DNA from: Plenodomus lindquistii
Lineage: Eukaryota; Ascomycota; Dothideomycetes; Pleosporales; Leptosphaeriaceae
DNA: 64,000 nt
Direction of reading: 5' to 3'
NCBI GenBank assembly: GCA_025504975.1
Contig: JANUWI010000004.1
Coordinates: forward strand, 310,001-374,000
Of the stretch, positions 52,001 through 64,000 are shown in pieces. Each line of letters begins with the position of its first letter. Position 1 is the stretch's first letter. The notes below the pieces were generated by a model that was given only the letters and a program-made list of their open reading frames with translations, was not told where the DNA came from and made no database searches. The position numbers were made by a program, and so were the translations under genes.

Positions 52001-55000
52001 AGTTGGTTCGAGCGATGTCGAGGTTCTTTTGCTGCACCTTGTTGAGTAGAGCACGATTGTCGTTCTCTGATGCCGTCAGTCGTCCTTTGATGGTGACCAA
52101 CTCGCGTTCTAGGCGCTCTTTCTGCTGATCGTTACGCTCTTTGAACGATTCGGAGTCTGCAAGTATTTGGGTCAGGTTGTGGACTTGCTCCGCAAGGTCG
52201 TTACGCTCCGCCTCCAGCTGGTCGAGCTGCTGATCCTTGGCTTCGAGTTCCCGTTGTTGAATAGCTTGTCGCTCTGTCGCTAATCGTGAGTGCGCGCGTT
52301 CTGCTGCCGCATCTGCATCAAGCTTTTCTTCTTCTAGCTTCAGGTACTTCTCGCGAAGACTGCGCAGCTCAGTCTGGTATTCTCTGCGCTCATTTTCGTG
52401 AGCAGTGCGAGTCTCTGTTGCCCTTCGCAATACATCTTGTTGCGCATACATCTCTTTCTCAATTGTGATCTTGGACTCATTCAATGCATCGAAGTCGCGT
52501 TTGAGTGTATCGTATTTGTGTTCTCCAAGCATCTCGACATCGTCGCGAGATTGTCTCTCTCTGCTGAGCTCTTTCTGGACCTCAAAGAGCTCCGCTTTGA
52601 GAGCTTCAGTCTGCTCTTCAAGTAGCTTCCGGCCTTCGGTATCCTGTGCATCCTCCGAGATCTTCTCTTCGAGTAGGCGCTTGGCGTCAGCAGCTTCGCG
52701 TTCTAGTTGCTGCTTCTGCGAGCGCACAGCATCCAGTTCAGCTCTAGCATCACGGAGACGGCTCTGAAGGTCGTCATGTTTGGACGCCAGTGTGCGTTTC
52801 TCGTCATCGAAGATTCGGCGATCTTCCACGTACTTCTTCAAATCGGTCTTCAAGATAGCCAACTCGCTCTCCTTGCGTCGAATGAGATCTTCGTAGCTGG
52901 TCGACGTTGAGGAAAGATCGGCAATTTGCTGACGAATCTGACGGTTCTCGTCCAAGAGCTCCTTGATCTGCTTCTTGCTCGCCTGTACTTCTTTGACCGA
53001 AGCAGCAAGCTTGATGTCGAGGTCCTGATCAGTCTTGAGCATCTTCTCCTCAAGGTCGTGCAATTTACGCTCCTTCAGGCTGAGATGACTCGAGAGCATC
53101 TTGATCTCCTGAGATAATGACTCCTCAGCCTGCGTGCGCTGCGCGTTGACCTTTTCAAGCTCTTCAATTTGTCGATTCAAGCGAGCAGTCTGTTCTTCCA
53201 GCTCTTGATTTTCGCCTTCTAACCTACCAATGATTTGCCCAGCTTGCTCAAGCTCGCTGCGTAGTAGTTCGACCTGTTCTTCCGTCTTCTTCTTTGCCTC
53301 GACTAGAGCGTCCAGCTGATCTTCAAGCTCATCCTGGTCCTCGATGGCGCCAGCAAGCTTTTCAGATAGCTCAGCTTCACGCAGTTGCAGACGTTTAAAG
53401 ATCTCTTCCTTGTCGAGAGCCAAGGCACGTTCACTTTCAAGTGTCTTTTGTATGCGCTGGATGTCCATCTCGGCACGTCTCCGCTCATCTTCAACACGCT
53501 GCTTTTCTTCGGCTTCCAGTAGCATCTTCTCCTCCAGCTGTTGGATCATCTCATCACGCTTCTTGACTTCTGCTGCTTGCCGAGTTGCTCCAAGCATTGG
53601 CCTCATGCGAGCGAAGAGTCTCCACCAGGGATTGGACTGCAGGTCAAGGTAGACTGAGAAATTGCGCTGGATGATCCTGGTTGCCTCTGCACGGTACAGA
53701 CGCTTGTGGGCGAGGCGACGCTGCACGAAGCCACGTGCTGCTGACTGAAATCGTATCATGATGTCGCGAATCAAGGTATCTCGCTGGTCTTCCAGTTCAG
53801 CTAGCACACCGGCTCGGAAAAAGACCTTGGTGATACCAACACGGTAAAGAGCACGGTCCAAGTTGAGTTTCTCAAGGATCATGTTGGCTGCAACCTGTCC
53901 TTCGAGATAACCCTTTGGTAGTTCCCTGCACAAGACCTCGTAACGTTGTCGGAATTCCACAAAACTGAGTCGGTTGGGGAATCCAGTTCGCGCGATGCGG
54001 ATACCTTCCAATACACCGTTACATCGAAGCTGATCCAAAACAAGCGGTGCGCTAAACTGCTTCGGCCTCTTTTTGTGATTTGGCAGGATACACCGAACGA
54101 AATGCGGATGTGTCGAATGTAGCTGGGTCATGAGTGTGGAAAGCTGCTCCTTGTGGCGCTGGGCAACGGTCCGGAAGAGTCCCTTCTTGACCCGACTGCG
54201 AACTCCACCCACTTCATCATCTATATCGGCGCAGTCCGAAAACAACGTAGCTATTTGCTTGTCTAATGATGCAGATAGTAGGCGCGTGACGTTGTCGTTG
54301 AGCGGGTCCTTGTTCTTCTCCAGCCATCCTTCAGTGGAATATTCGACTTCAGCAGCGTAATGTGTAAGAACGAAGCCTTGCGTAAGAAGGGAGCTCTTAT
54401 ACTTTGTACTCTTTCGATCCCACAGGGAGTGCAACTTCTCAGTGAAGGTCTTGTCGGAAGCCTTGGGCATTACACAATCTTCGTCCAGACAGGAGAAGAT
54501 ACCGATAGGGTTTGGTAGTTCGATGAGATCGATAGTTGGCTGCAAGTCCCGGCCAAAGTCGATGAACTTCCATTCTATTTGTTCACGCGCATATTCTTCT
54601 TGTTCCAAGACGAACATGTGGTGATTGAAGAATTGTTGGAGCTTCTCATTCGTGTAATTGATGCACAATTGTTCGAAGCTATTCTCATCGAAGATTTCGA
54701 AACCGGCGATATCGAGCACGCCAATGAAATGAGCGTCGTCGCCGGCGGCACCGGTCTGATCGAGTTGACGGTTGATTCGATCAACAAGATCACCAAAACC
54801 ACGTTCGTAGATACCTTTGGCGAGAGCATCGATGGCGAGATTGACTTGTTCTGGAGTTTGAACTTTTTCCACCCATTCGCGACCGGCCTTGACTCGGGGA
54901 TGGAGGAGCGCTTTGATGAAGTCTTCGGTGGAGATACCAAGGAGCTGCGCCACAACGCGAGCTTGTTGTTCTGCGGCGAGGTTGAGTGTCGCTTGGTCGG

Positions 55001-56474
55001 CTCGCCGACTCTCCTTGACGGCTCTGATATTGCCCAAATGCAAGACGGCGGCGACAGTCTTGAGGATTGAAGCCTGCTCCTTGTCGGTGAATCCCATGAT
55101 GTGGAAAGCTTCGATCAGGGCGTTCCACTCGTCTTGGTCTGAGACACCGGAGATGACGTCGTTGCCATGTTTGGTGTAATCGAAGTCTTCAGTGTCCTTG
55201 CTGTCCAGGAAGAAGTCCCTCTTCATATCTTGGTCTGCACCCCGGAGGAGCTGATAGAAGATGTGGTAATTGCGCTCGTTCGAGTTAATACGCACCACTC
55301 TGGACTTTTCCAGCAAGTACCAGTCAATGTATGCGCCCGCAATGTGGCCATTGCGCGAGAATTCGATCCTGATGAACTTTCCAAAACGCGAGGAATTATT
55401 ATTTCGTACTGTTTGGGCGTTACCAAATGCTTCGAGGATGGGGTTGGCTCGTAGAATTTGTTCGGATAAATTGGAGAGATTGCGTCCTCCTGACTTGACT
55501 CGTGGAGTTTCCGAGTTAGCGACGGCAGCGAGATATTGAATGACTTTCTTTGTGTTTTCAGTCTTTCCAGCACCAGATTCTCCACTGCGTTCTGTTAGCA
55601 TCGTGACATTTGTAGAAGAATCACGTCACATACGTCACGAGAATACTCTGGTTCTCGCCCTCGTCCACCAGACTACGAAACGCCTGGTCTGCCATGGCGA
55701 AGATGTGAGGCTTAGTCTCTTCTCGACTCCGTCCCCGATACATGTTGATGTATTCTCGCGAGTAGATTGGTAGTGGGCAGTACGGGTTGATGGTGACCAA
55801 GAAGAGGCCCGAGTAAGTCTGTTATAGTAAGTCGTTGTACGCATTGCAAGGCACTTCAGACGTACGTAGATCAAATCGGCCTGGTATCGCATATGCAGAT
55901 TGTGAATAACCGAGGGCTCGTTCAAGTGTGTCAGTTCGGCCATGTCGTCTGCCTTGTCGAATTTGGCCGGATTGACCTTATCGACTGCGTCTGCATCGAC
56001 CTGTTGTTGGGACCCGTTGTCACACTGGACCAGCAGCTGGCCCTCTGGCAGCTCTTCAACGACCCATCCTCTTACAAAGGCCGTGGCTGCATCTCTGAGC
56101 CACACATAGCGCTTTCCCGAGAAGTCGTTCTCCCCCTCGACGATGCCACCCATCCGCGGGGCCTCGTTGTCGTCTTCTGAAATGAACTGCGGGGCAAAGG
56201 TTCCTACGGGCGTGCTGTTGCGGTGCGAATTCGAGCGCAGGCGGTTTGAGTCGCTGCGTCCCAACAGCGGGCTGCTGAGGTTTGTGAGCGACTGGTGGCG
56301 CAGGTGGGCCATCTTCGAGTCTGGCTCGGCGAGCGGCGATGTGATGTGCCCTGAAAGTGGCCGCGTTCCATTTGTCGCTACTGGCGGAGGAGATGCAGAG
56401 GCCGAGTTGCGCGCAAAGGGGCTGTTGCGCGAGTTGCGAGCGAAGGGGCGGCCATTCTGCGCAGGCGCGCTCAT
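49019..56474 (-). CDS. class II myosin heavy chain
   Basis: Four exons (56474-55866, 55818-55634, 55584-49587, 49522-49019) give 2431 aa. Splicing restores LIYTYSGLFLVTINPY and the P-loop VTGESGAGKTENTKK (about residue 265). Switch I (NNNSSRFGKFIRIEF), the relay region (DIAGFEIFDENSFEQLCINYTNEKLQQFF) region and the actin-binding HFVRCILPN segment are intact. After the converter, an IQ-type neck (YRAEATRIIQRNFSVYLDL) leads into about 1500 residues of heptad-rich coiled coil interrupted by a Ser/Asn/Arg-rich hinge (about ARRSPTHNRKDSENR). An SH3-like N-terminal fold (YVWLRDAATAFVRGWVVEE) precedes the motor. This is the cytokinetic myosin II that drives the actomyosin ring at septation. The length matches filamentous-fungal orthologs (about 2400 aa). 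It shares a divergent promoter with the Red1-like gene. Confidence 0.96.
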
Positions 56475-56992
56475 TGTTGTGGTGGTGGTGGATAGTGATA
56501 TTGGCGGTAGGTGCGACGAGACTACCTTCCCATCCTGCAGGGAAATGCAACAACAATCACCAGAAAGCCGACGTGCAAAAGCGCTGGCGTAGAATGGAAA
56601 CTATGTACAAGGATGCACCGCCTTGCTCCCAGCTGAGGTCGGTGGTTACAATGCAATGGGTATGCAGAGGGGACGGCTGCATGCGCTCCACATTACCATG
56701 GTAAACAAACCCAGCGCCAGCGCCGCCGCTCGAGCCCTCACCCCAGTAACCGCCCGTCGACGCCCGTCCACGTGACCCGATGGGCAAATGGAGCTAATGC
56801 CGCCCCCATGAAATTCATCATCATCAACCCGACAGTCTTGCGACGCGATCTACCAACGCGCTCAACTTGCTGCCGTCGTGTCGCCACTGCCTCTTGCCCC
56901 TCTTGCCGCCTGCCACTCCTGCCTCATATGTGTTGACGGCAAGTGCGACCGTGCCAAGAGACGCGTAGAGCTCCAGTCGCCGCAACAGCAAA
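56475..56992. promoter_or_regulatory. bidirectional promoter of myosin II and the Red1-like gene
   Basis: The 518 bp between the divergent start codons must contain both promoters and leaders. Nothing more specific is identified. Confidence 0.5.
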
Positions 56993-59900
56993 ATGGCCTA
57001 CAACAACAACTACCAGCCGCCCGTTCACGGCTCACCGTTCCCTTTTCCTTTTCCACCGCAGTCTCACTCTCAGGCTGATGAACAGCGCGGCCATTCCCAT
57101 TCCCATTCGCAATCACATGCACACATGCAACACGCACCTCCCCACAATGTATTCCAGAACATCCCAGGACTGCAGCAACCACCGCCTGCGCCTGCACCTG
57201 CGCCTGCCCTTCCTGGCTTCAACTTCACCTCTCACGCCCACAACAGCCAACAGCCCCCGTTTCCATCAGGTGAGTCTGCGCCATCCCGTGTCTCATCTAT
57301 GCGCTCATCTGACTAACATCACCAAGCCGGCGTCTGGCCACCGCAATTGCCCCCCGACGCGCACATGTGGATGTCCATGATGCAGCAGCACGGCGTGTTT
57401 CCCCCTCCTCCGCCAATTGCTGGTCTACCTGTGCCCCCTGCCTCGCTTCCACAACCGCCGCAGAACCATCCCATGCCTATGAGGTTCCCGCCGCAACCTC
57501 CCCCACCACAGTCTTATCCACTACCACCAACACCTGTGCGTGAACGTATACAGGAGGTCATGGAGAGTGATAGGGAGGATGGGGAGCTCAGCGAGGGTGA
57601 TGGCGCTTCGAGAGGCCCTACAACAAGAGCCAACGGAAAAGCCACAGTGGAGGCCCCTCGCTCTGTGCCTCAGCCTACACCGAGTTCCTCTCGCGCAGAG
57701 GAGGCGTACAATCCTGATCATCCAGCAGCAGGGCAGACACCCTCCAAGCCATCTGTTTCTGTGCAGGCCCAGCCGGAGAGTCCGCCGAGCCCGCAGGTCC
57801 AGTTTCAGAAGGATAGAGAGGCTGCTAAGCAATTCATCAAGCTTCTGAACAACAACGGCATTAGCTATCACAATCTTGCACAGGAACAGTTAGATCCACA
57901 GCTTCTCCGGGACTTGTATCAAAGCGCAAACCTCCCATCTGAGCCTGCGCCAATCCCTCTTCCCAAGGACGACAAGAACACTACCGAAAAGTCCAAGACA
58001 GGGCAGCCTACGAACCAGACTGACCAATTAGCCGAAAGCAAAACAACTAAGCACTCTGCTCCAACGATTACGACCAACATTGCCGCATCCACTACCACGA
58101 AGCCAGCTGCGTCTCCCGTCACCCGAGGCGACCGAACAGACTACGTTGCGCGTCTACAAGCTGCTAGAATGGCCAAACAAGCAGCAGAAGGAAAGCCTAG
58201 CACCCCACAGCAGATTCCTCAGGCCAAGCCTTCTACAAAACCTGCTACACCAGCGCCAGCAGTCCAAGCACCTCTGACACCCCAGGCCACACCGACGCCC
58301 GCGCCCGCTGTAATTGCGCCCATGACAGATGAGCAGCGGCGAGCACGAACCACTGAACTTGTCAAGCAACGTCTGAAAGAGTTGAAAGGGCAGCCAAAGC
58401 CCGCACCGCCTGTAAAGAACAACTCGGCCGCAGATGCGATTCCAAAGCAAGCCGAGTCGCTTCCTGTGGCGCCGAATAGCATACCATCTGCTACGGCCAC
58501 CGCCAATGCCCAGACCGACCCCGCCCCTGTGCCTGCATTTCCTGGTATACCAGGGCTCTTTATGAGCACTCAAGCACATGATCGCAGAGGCACGGCAACT
58601 CCTTCCCGATCAGCATCTTCAGTGCCGCAAAAAAGGCCAGTTCCGTCAGACTCTACCGGAGCCTCTACACCGCGTGACTCGGTTACCCCATACACTAGAC
58701 CGCTCGGGCAATCACCACACGCGCATCATGACGAAGAAGAATCCATGATCATTCAAGTCAGTGACGACGAGTCTAATGGTAGTGAAATGGACCTAGATGA
58801 TGATGAGCCAACGCAGAAGCCGTCCGCCGGAAGCTCAACGGCGCTCCCGTCAAGGCCACAAGGCGTTGGAGCTTTGTCAAACTTGCCTTCTCGTTCTGGC
58901 TCCATCAGGCCCGCATCCTCCGCCGTTAGCACGCCGGGTCCACAGACACCGTCTACTCAGGCCCGAGAGAAGGAGCTTGAGGATAAGGAAAAGCAGCTCG
59001 CAGCTATGCGTTTGACGCTCAAGAAGAAACTGGCAGAGAAACGCGAGAAGGACAGGGCGGCTGCAGCTGCCGCCGCCGCCGCTGCCGCTGTGACAACGTC
59101 ATCGCCGTCTCGTCAGCCAATTTCGGTTCCTACACCACGCCCCAATGAGGTCGCCAATCCTGGGATGACAACGAGTACCACAGATATTGGAACGTCCTCG
59201 GCTAGCGCAACACGTACTGTGACAGACTCTGGCCGGGATCACAAACGACAGAGGCGTGCTGAGCTACAGGCTCAGCTGCCGAGCCTCGATGCAGAGATTG
59301 CAAGTAACGCAAGTCGAATGGCGCAACTCACTGAAGAAATGAACAAGCTGTTAGCAGAGAGCAAGAAGATCACCGAGGCGAAAGAGCAACTCACTAAAGA
59401 ACTTGAAGATCTGGGCATCGACACTGAGGGCATGTCTCATGCGCAGCTTCAGGCGAAGAAAGACGAAATCGAGCGTGAGAAGTCACCCGAGAAAGAGAGC
59501 CCGGCCCAGAACGCTTCTCATGGTGAGCTGCAAGCTCCATCGACGAAAGAACCTGCTATTACGAAAGCCGCTTTGTTACCAACGCAGGTCATCCAACCTC
59601 CGTCTAACAACTATACTACACAATTTGCTGGCCTTCCAGGACTTGGTGCATCGACGCCTCTCGCAACCAGTGCTGCGCCTGAAATCCAAGCTCACCCGAG
59701 TCTGCCCGTGCTCGATAACGACATCACGAGCTCACATGTGTCGCAAGTCTCCGTTCAACCCGCGACTTCGGGGCTCGACAGGACCAAGACCAACAACGCC
59801 AATGCTGGGACTGCTAGCGAACAAGACTTAGGCACACCGCTTGATGACGAGGAAGATTTCTATAGTCCTCCTCCCCCGGGCGATATGGATTTGGATTTGG

Positions 59901-61029
59901 ACACAACATCCAAAGCTAACCCTCACGTCCCAACTAAGCCGGTGGACGATGTACCAGTGTCTCCGGAGGAGGAGGGAGAGGTTGAGATGTCTGAATCATC
60001 TGATGATGAGGATGAAGAAGAGTACGAACCAGAAGAGCCTGCGGTCGACACGGAAACAATACCGCAAGAGACACAAGCTTCGGGTACTGATCTTGGGCGC
60101 TCTTTGGCTACGTCTCAGATCTCTACTGAAGACGAAGAAGACTATGAGCCGCCGGACGTTGATCGAGGAATGGCCGATGATGGCCATGATGCTGCAACGA
60201 CCGATACTGGTAACGCAACGACCGATACTGGTAACACAACGGCCGCTGTCGAGGCAGGCGACGATGAAATGGACATTGCAACGTCATCCTCAGAAGATTC
60301 AAGTGACTCTGATTCAGATTCGGACGACGAGACGGCCTCGGAGCCTGATTCTGTCTCAGGACCCAGTGTTTTGCCCCAACCTACTGCAACCGCTAACGAT
60401 GTAGCACCTGAATGGCAGGTCACAGATGCAGCACCTACAGGTGTTCCAGACTCTGTATGTTCTCCGCTGCCTATGAGGCATTGCTAATTCAAGCAGGTGG
60501 TCCCAGTGGTCGAAGATGTGCTGCCCAAGTTTACTCCCTACGAAAGCCCACTTCGAATGTTCAAATCGTACCGCTACCACCCTGGCTACGCAGATGAGGT
60601 ACCAGGAGGCTTCCTCTCTTGGACATTTAGTCACCAGATTGACCCACAGAAACGTTTGTGCCAGTACGAGTCGGCAGGGGGATCTTGCAACGACTCCACT
60701 TGTGTCGATCAGCACTTCCGAGACTTTGGCATTACCGGTGCGTAGCAGGAGAGACATCAAGGCTTGAGTTCGTCTCGCCCCTCCATTGTACGCAGACTGA
60801 CTGTACAACTTTAGGTGAGAAACTCCTCGTCCAGCTCGGTACAGCGAACCCCGGTGAGAATGTCGAAGAGCGGCAAAAGTGGAATGACGGCCTTCGCGGC
60901 GTCCTCAAGGCGCTGCGCGTCAAAAACATCAAAGATCCCAACGGTATTGCAGTGGAGATTGCAAAGTTCCGTCGTCAGTTTCTCAACGACGAGACGCGCG
61001 TTGTCAATCTGCCGCCTGCGGGACAGTAG
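56993..61029 (+). CDS. zf-C3H1 protein, Red1/ZFC3H1-type nuclear exosome adaptor
   Basis: Four exons (56993-57269, 57327-60454, 60497-60737, 60815-61029) give 1286 aa. The N-terminus is Pro/His/Gln-rich (GHSHSHSQSHAHMQHAPPHN). Disordered Ser/Pro/Thr/Ala tracts follow, with a short coiled coil around EKELEDKEKQLAAMRLTLKK and another near MAQLTEEMNKLLAESKK. Acidic stretches lie before the C-terminus (SPEEEGEVEMSESSDDEDEE). The diagnostic zf-C3H1 is C1190-x8-C1199-x4-C1204-x3-H1208 (LCQYESAGG, TCVDQHFRDF), preceded by ESPLRMFKSYRYHP. In fission yeast Red1 and in human ZFC3H1 this domain marks the scaffold that links the Mtr4-like helicase to RNA decay in MTREC/PAXT. That role here is inference from the finger and layout. 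A 21-bp duplication encodes ATTDTGN twice. Confidence 0.85.
60194..60235. repeat. 21-bp tandem duplication in the Red1-like gene
   Basis: Two perfect in-frame copies of a 21-bp unit encoding ATTDTGN, in an acidic disordered part of the protein. Confidence 0.9.
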
Positions 61030-62559
61030 ATCGAGATTGCTCGTACGCTTTGTACATGTGTGCTACTGACCCTTGACTCACCCTTCCCACCAGCACATCA
61101 TAGCGCTCTTGTCTCTATACTTTTGTCCCCGTCTCTTCACTCATTGAAGTTGCACCCGAACAACAGTGCACGGCGTTTCATGCATGGCTTCTCGGATTGT
61201 AAGCATCGATACCCCCCTTGCATCGGCTAGGAGTTTTGGTTTTGGGGCGGGCCGTGTGGCAATCAGACTGGTTGTCTCTACCCAAATACAGCTGCCTACA
61301 TATCGATGGCAGCAGCGAGTCCAGTCCCCTGATATTTGGTTCAGTAGCGAGCTTTCATCGGAAGTTCAGGGGTGCCTTGGTTGAGATCCAGCAAAAGCGA
61401 CCACCATCACTTTGGTAGGACTTTCTGCAGCGACGATGCACACATTGAGCTAGTCCGGGCTCTTGAGAATTTGTGGCATCTCACTTGTGGCAGTCGTTCG
61501 GTTGGTTGGTTGGTTGGTTGATTCGTAGGGTGGCCCTTTTGAGTTGTTGGCGATTTTTTACTAGGATATATAGATGATGCAATCAAACATATTGGTATAA
61601 CAATATTTGGAACGCATGTGATGACCGATTGATACATGTATGTGGCTACCATTTCCCGGTGTTTTTCTCTTCCAAATACCTCGGAGAGCGAAACAATATT
61701 TGACTCCCAGTGTAGCATCTCTCCCACCCACTGTGTTTTGTCTAGAGCAACGAACGAGTGAATAAGTAAGTGCACTTACACAATCTCTCTTACCTCTCAC
61801 CTCTCACAGATCAAGACATTGAGAAAAGTGAGGGAGAGATACAATGCCCCCTACATACTTACTCTCCCTACATACCATTCACCTCTAAACGCACTGTACA
61901 TGACGCAAAATACACTGCACTGCACTGCAGTAGCATAGCATAGCATGATTTTGATGAAGAAAGAAAGAAAGACGAATCAAGAGATACGTTACCTACCCTA
62001 TCGCTTATATCCTACACCCCACACATACAACACACATGGAGCAAGATTCTTGCAAAGTTTGGGGAAAAAAAAAAGATTTATGCGTACGAGATGACGTAGA
62101 AAGTGGAAGTGGGCGGCGTCTTTGTGTTAACTTTGATTTGCTGGATTCTTGGGTTTTTCCAAGTTCGGTACTGTAGTGATGCACGGTTTGAGTCTTGGGG
62201 GGTGGAGGGGAATGTTGGGGTTGGGTTGGGTTGGGTTGGTGGAGTGTTGTTATTTGTATATGGCATGATGGATATGACAGAGAGGATGAAAGCAAGGACA
62301 CTTTACTTCACTGCGCACTTTACTTCACTGCACTTTAATTCACCGCACTTCACGGAGTATCTAGCATACAGACAAAAAGCATCGATCGAGATGGAGGAAA
62401 ATATGTCTAGCTAGTTGTATATACACAGCGAGCTAAGCCCACATGTTCCCATCAACCTCGCCATCAGGTGCTCAGGCTGCTTCGCACGAGTTCTCGCGGT
62501 GGCTTTGTAACCGTAGTCAACGAGTGAGTGTGGTCCAGAAGTGCGGTTGTTTGCTTAGT
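61030..62559. other. convergent intergenic region
   Basis: 3' flanks of the Red1-like gene (+) and Sod1 (-). It contains (GGTT)n at 61500-61520 and a GGGTT-rich patch near 62211-62240. Overlapping short ORFs lack motifs; no gene is supported. Confidence 0.6.
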
Positions 62560-63623
62560 CTAGTTGGAGATACCAATGACGCCGCAGGCAGGACGGGGAC
62601 CAGCGTTGCCCGTCTTCTTGGACTCCTCGTGGCCGCCCCTGCCGAGATCGTCGGTGCCGCCGTGGACGACGATGGTGCGCTGGGGAGTCGTTAGTTTGCG
62701 TTCTTACTTGTTTCCCGACTCTCCGACTACGTTGACATTGTGGTAATTGAAACATTTGTAAAAACTTACACCGACAACGCTGTCCGGCCCAATCAACTTG
62801 ATCAGCTTGTCATCGACGCTACCCTCGGCATTACCCTGCCCATCAGTCTTGAAGTTGCCCAAATCACCAACGTGGCGCTCCTCATCCTCGGGCGCGCCGT
62901 GGGTCTTGTTGTATGGGTTGAAGTGGGGACCAGCGGATGTGCAGCCGTTGGTGTTGTCACCAAAGGCGTGGACGTGCATGCCGCGCTCGGCGTTGGCGTC
63001 GTTGCCAGTGATGTTCCATGTGATCTTTGTGGGGGAGGATTCGGACGACTGCTCAAAGGTTACGGTGCCTTTGACGTTAGAGTCTCCACGGAGGACGGCG
63101 ACTATGTGGTCGAGTTAGCTGGGTGGTGCTTTATGTGCTGTTTTTGAGTGAGGAGTGGTGGCGGAATTGGCGGTGCTGGATGTTGGGCAAAATCGTGAGA
63201 AAGGGAATGGCTGGAGAGTAGTAGACAATGATCAGACCGGGATCGAGCAGATGAACATCCACTCATCCCAACCAGTCTCATCGTAAGCCTGCTCTCCAGG
63301 TACCCCGTGCGAGACTTTCATCCCTTTCCAAACTTGGTGGTGTAGGTGTAAGAATAGACGTAGAATGACCATCAAGGTGCCTCCCCTCTCATCGCTGATT
63401 GGAGCAACCAACGACAGTCAGGTACCCGTCTCCTACGCCAATGCATCTCATACTCCTCGGATCGTCTCATGTCGTCCAATTGAGCTGCACTGTCGTAGGG
63501 CAGAATATACACAACTTGCTCAATCCCACGCATGCCGTTACCCCACCATGCCGGAACGAGTCAAGCTGCTCACTCGTGCACCCAAAGAACAAGGAAATAG
63601 TACCGCGTACCTGCTTTGACCAT
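62560..63623 (-). CDS. SOD1: Cu/Zn superoxide dismutase
   Basis: Three exons (63623-63611, 63101-62770, 62679-62560) give 154 aa, the standard fungal length. Exon 1 is 13 bases (MVKA plus one base), and the first intron is 509 bp. Spliced sequence begins MVKAVAVLRGDSNVKGTVTF. Metal ligands are in place: H-x-H in GMHVHAFGD, the zinc-loop histidines (GPHFNPYNKTHG, ERHVGDLG) with Asp of DDxL region, and the fourth copper His in TIVVHGGTDDLG. The disulfide cysteines are in NGCTSAG and RPACGVIGI. It disproportionates superoxide in the cytosol and intermembrane space. No signal peptide is present, so this is the cytosolic form. Confidence 0.95.
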
Positions 63624-64000
63624 TTTGGCGGATTTGGTGGTGTATAGAGCTTTGTGTTGGGAGGATTGGTGATGGATTTGAAGCTGTTGTGTATTGCTTC
63701 GATGTTGCTGTTGCTCGGAAGGTGGGTGAGGGGCTTGCTTAGTGGAAGGTGGTAGAAGTAGTCTAGCTGTCACAGAAGCCGCCACGGCAATGCGGGGCTT
63801 CGGAGTGACGCAAGACGCGAAGGGACCCGCAATAGCTGGCTTCGCTGTTGGGACATTACCGGGCTGGAGCCGGTCGGGTGATAAATCAATGCAGCGAGGG
63901 TCTTTGATGCGCTGTCAACCTGTGAATATGTTTAGTTATTCGGTCTTGGTTTCAAACTTTCAAACTATAGAGCTACGAGTGGGGTCGGTTGATTCCTCAG
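63624..64000. other. upstream region of Sod1 at the window edge
   Basis: Likely 5' leader and promoter of Sod1. No gene is visible before the right edge. Confidence 0.5.

Noticed and set aside
62205..62245. Telomere-like GGGTT repeats
   Set aside because: Only a few imperfect copies inside a housekeeping region and not the fungal TTAGGG unit.

Overview
The window reads as a chromosomal segment of a filamentous ascomycete. Evidence: short spliceosomal introns (mostly 48-100 bp, GTRNGT donors, CTRAC-like branch sites, YAG acceptors), fungal-specific families (C2H2 + Zn2Cys6 regulator, Rds1-type ferritin-like protein, rhodopsin-domain membrane protein, DUF8021-type secreted protein, CBM18 wall protein, Whi3) and no bacterial or plasmid signatures. 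The family mix points to Dothideomycetes, probably Pleosporales; this is inference, not proof. I identify 20 genes with reasonable support plus a few weak candidates. Most multi-exon models below were joined by hand from splice sites that keep frame and restore known motifs.

About 1-33 kb is accessory-like: widely spaced secreted, metabolic and regulatory genes. In order: a 3' portion of an aldehyde-dehydrogenase-like gene lacking the usual catalytic Cys (+); a 903-aa transcription factor with two C2H2 fingers and a Zn2Cys6 cluster (-); a salicylate-hydroxylase-like flavin monooxygenase (-); a galactonate-dehydratase-like enolase-superfamily enzyme (-); a DUF8021 secreted protein (+); a rhodopsin-domain membrane protein (-); a secreted FAD-linked oxidase (+); a CBM18 cell-wall protein with two coding minisatellites (-); a large fusion of HeLo-like helical region, degenerate kinase, IQ motifs and trypsin-like protease (-); Tudor-SN (-); two small genes, one a GPI-type secreted protein whose short exons are easily missed; and an Rds1-like ferritin-domain protein (+).

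About 34-64 kb is a conserved housekeeping block: APC/C subunit Cdc27 (-), ER-targeting factor Snd2/TMEM208 (+), mitochondrial ribosomal protein mS45/Bot1 (-), RNA-binding Whi3 (-), a 4.8-kb stretch with many microsatellites and no supported gene, a small acidic ORF that may be an alternative C-terminus of myosin, myosin-II heavy chain (-), a Red1/ZFC3H1-type zinc-finger protein (+) and Cu/Zn superoxide dismutase (-). Two pairs (Cdc27/Snd2 and myosin/Red1-like) are divergent and share short intergenic promoters.

The most unusual item is at 20950-25328. A 92-bp intron with strong splice signals joins two apparently separate ORFs into one 1428-aa protein that combines an MLKL-like layout (helical N-terminus plus degenerate kinase) with a trypsin-type protease domain carrying a plausible complete His-Asp-Ser triad. 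It is a good candidate for a fungal cell-death or immunity-type effector.
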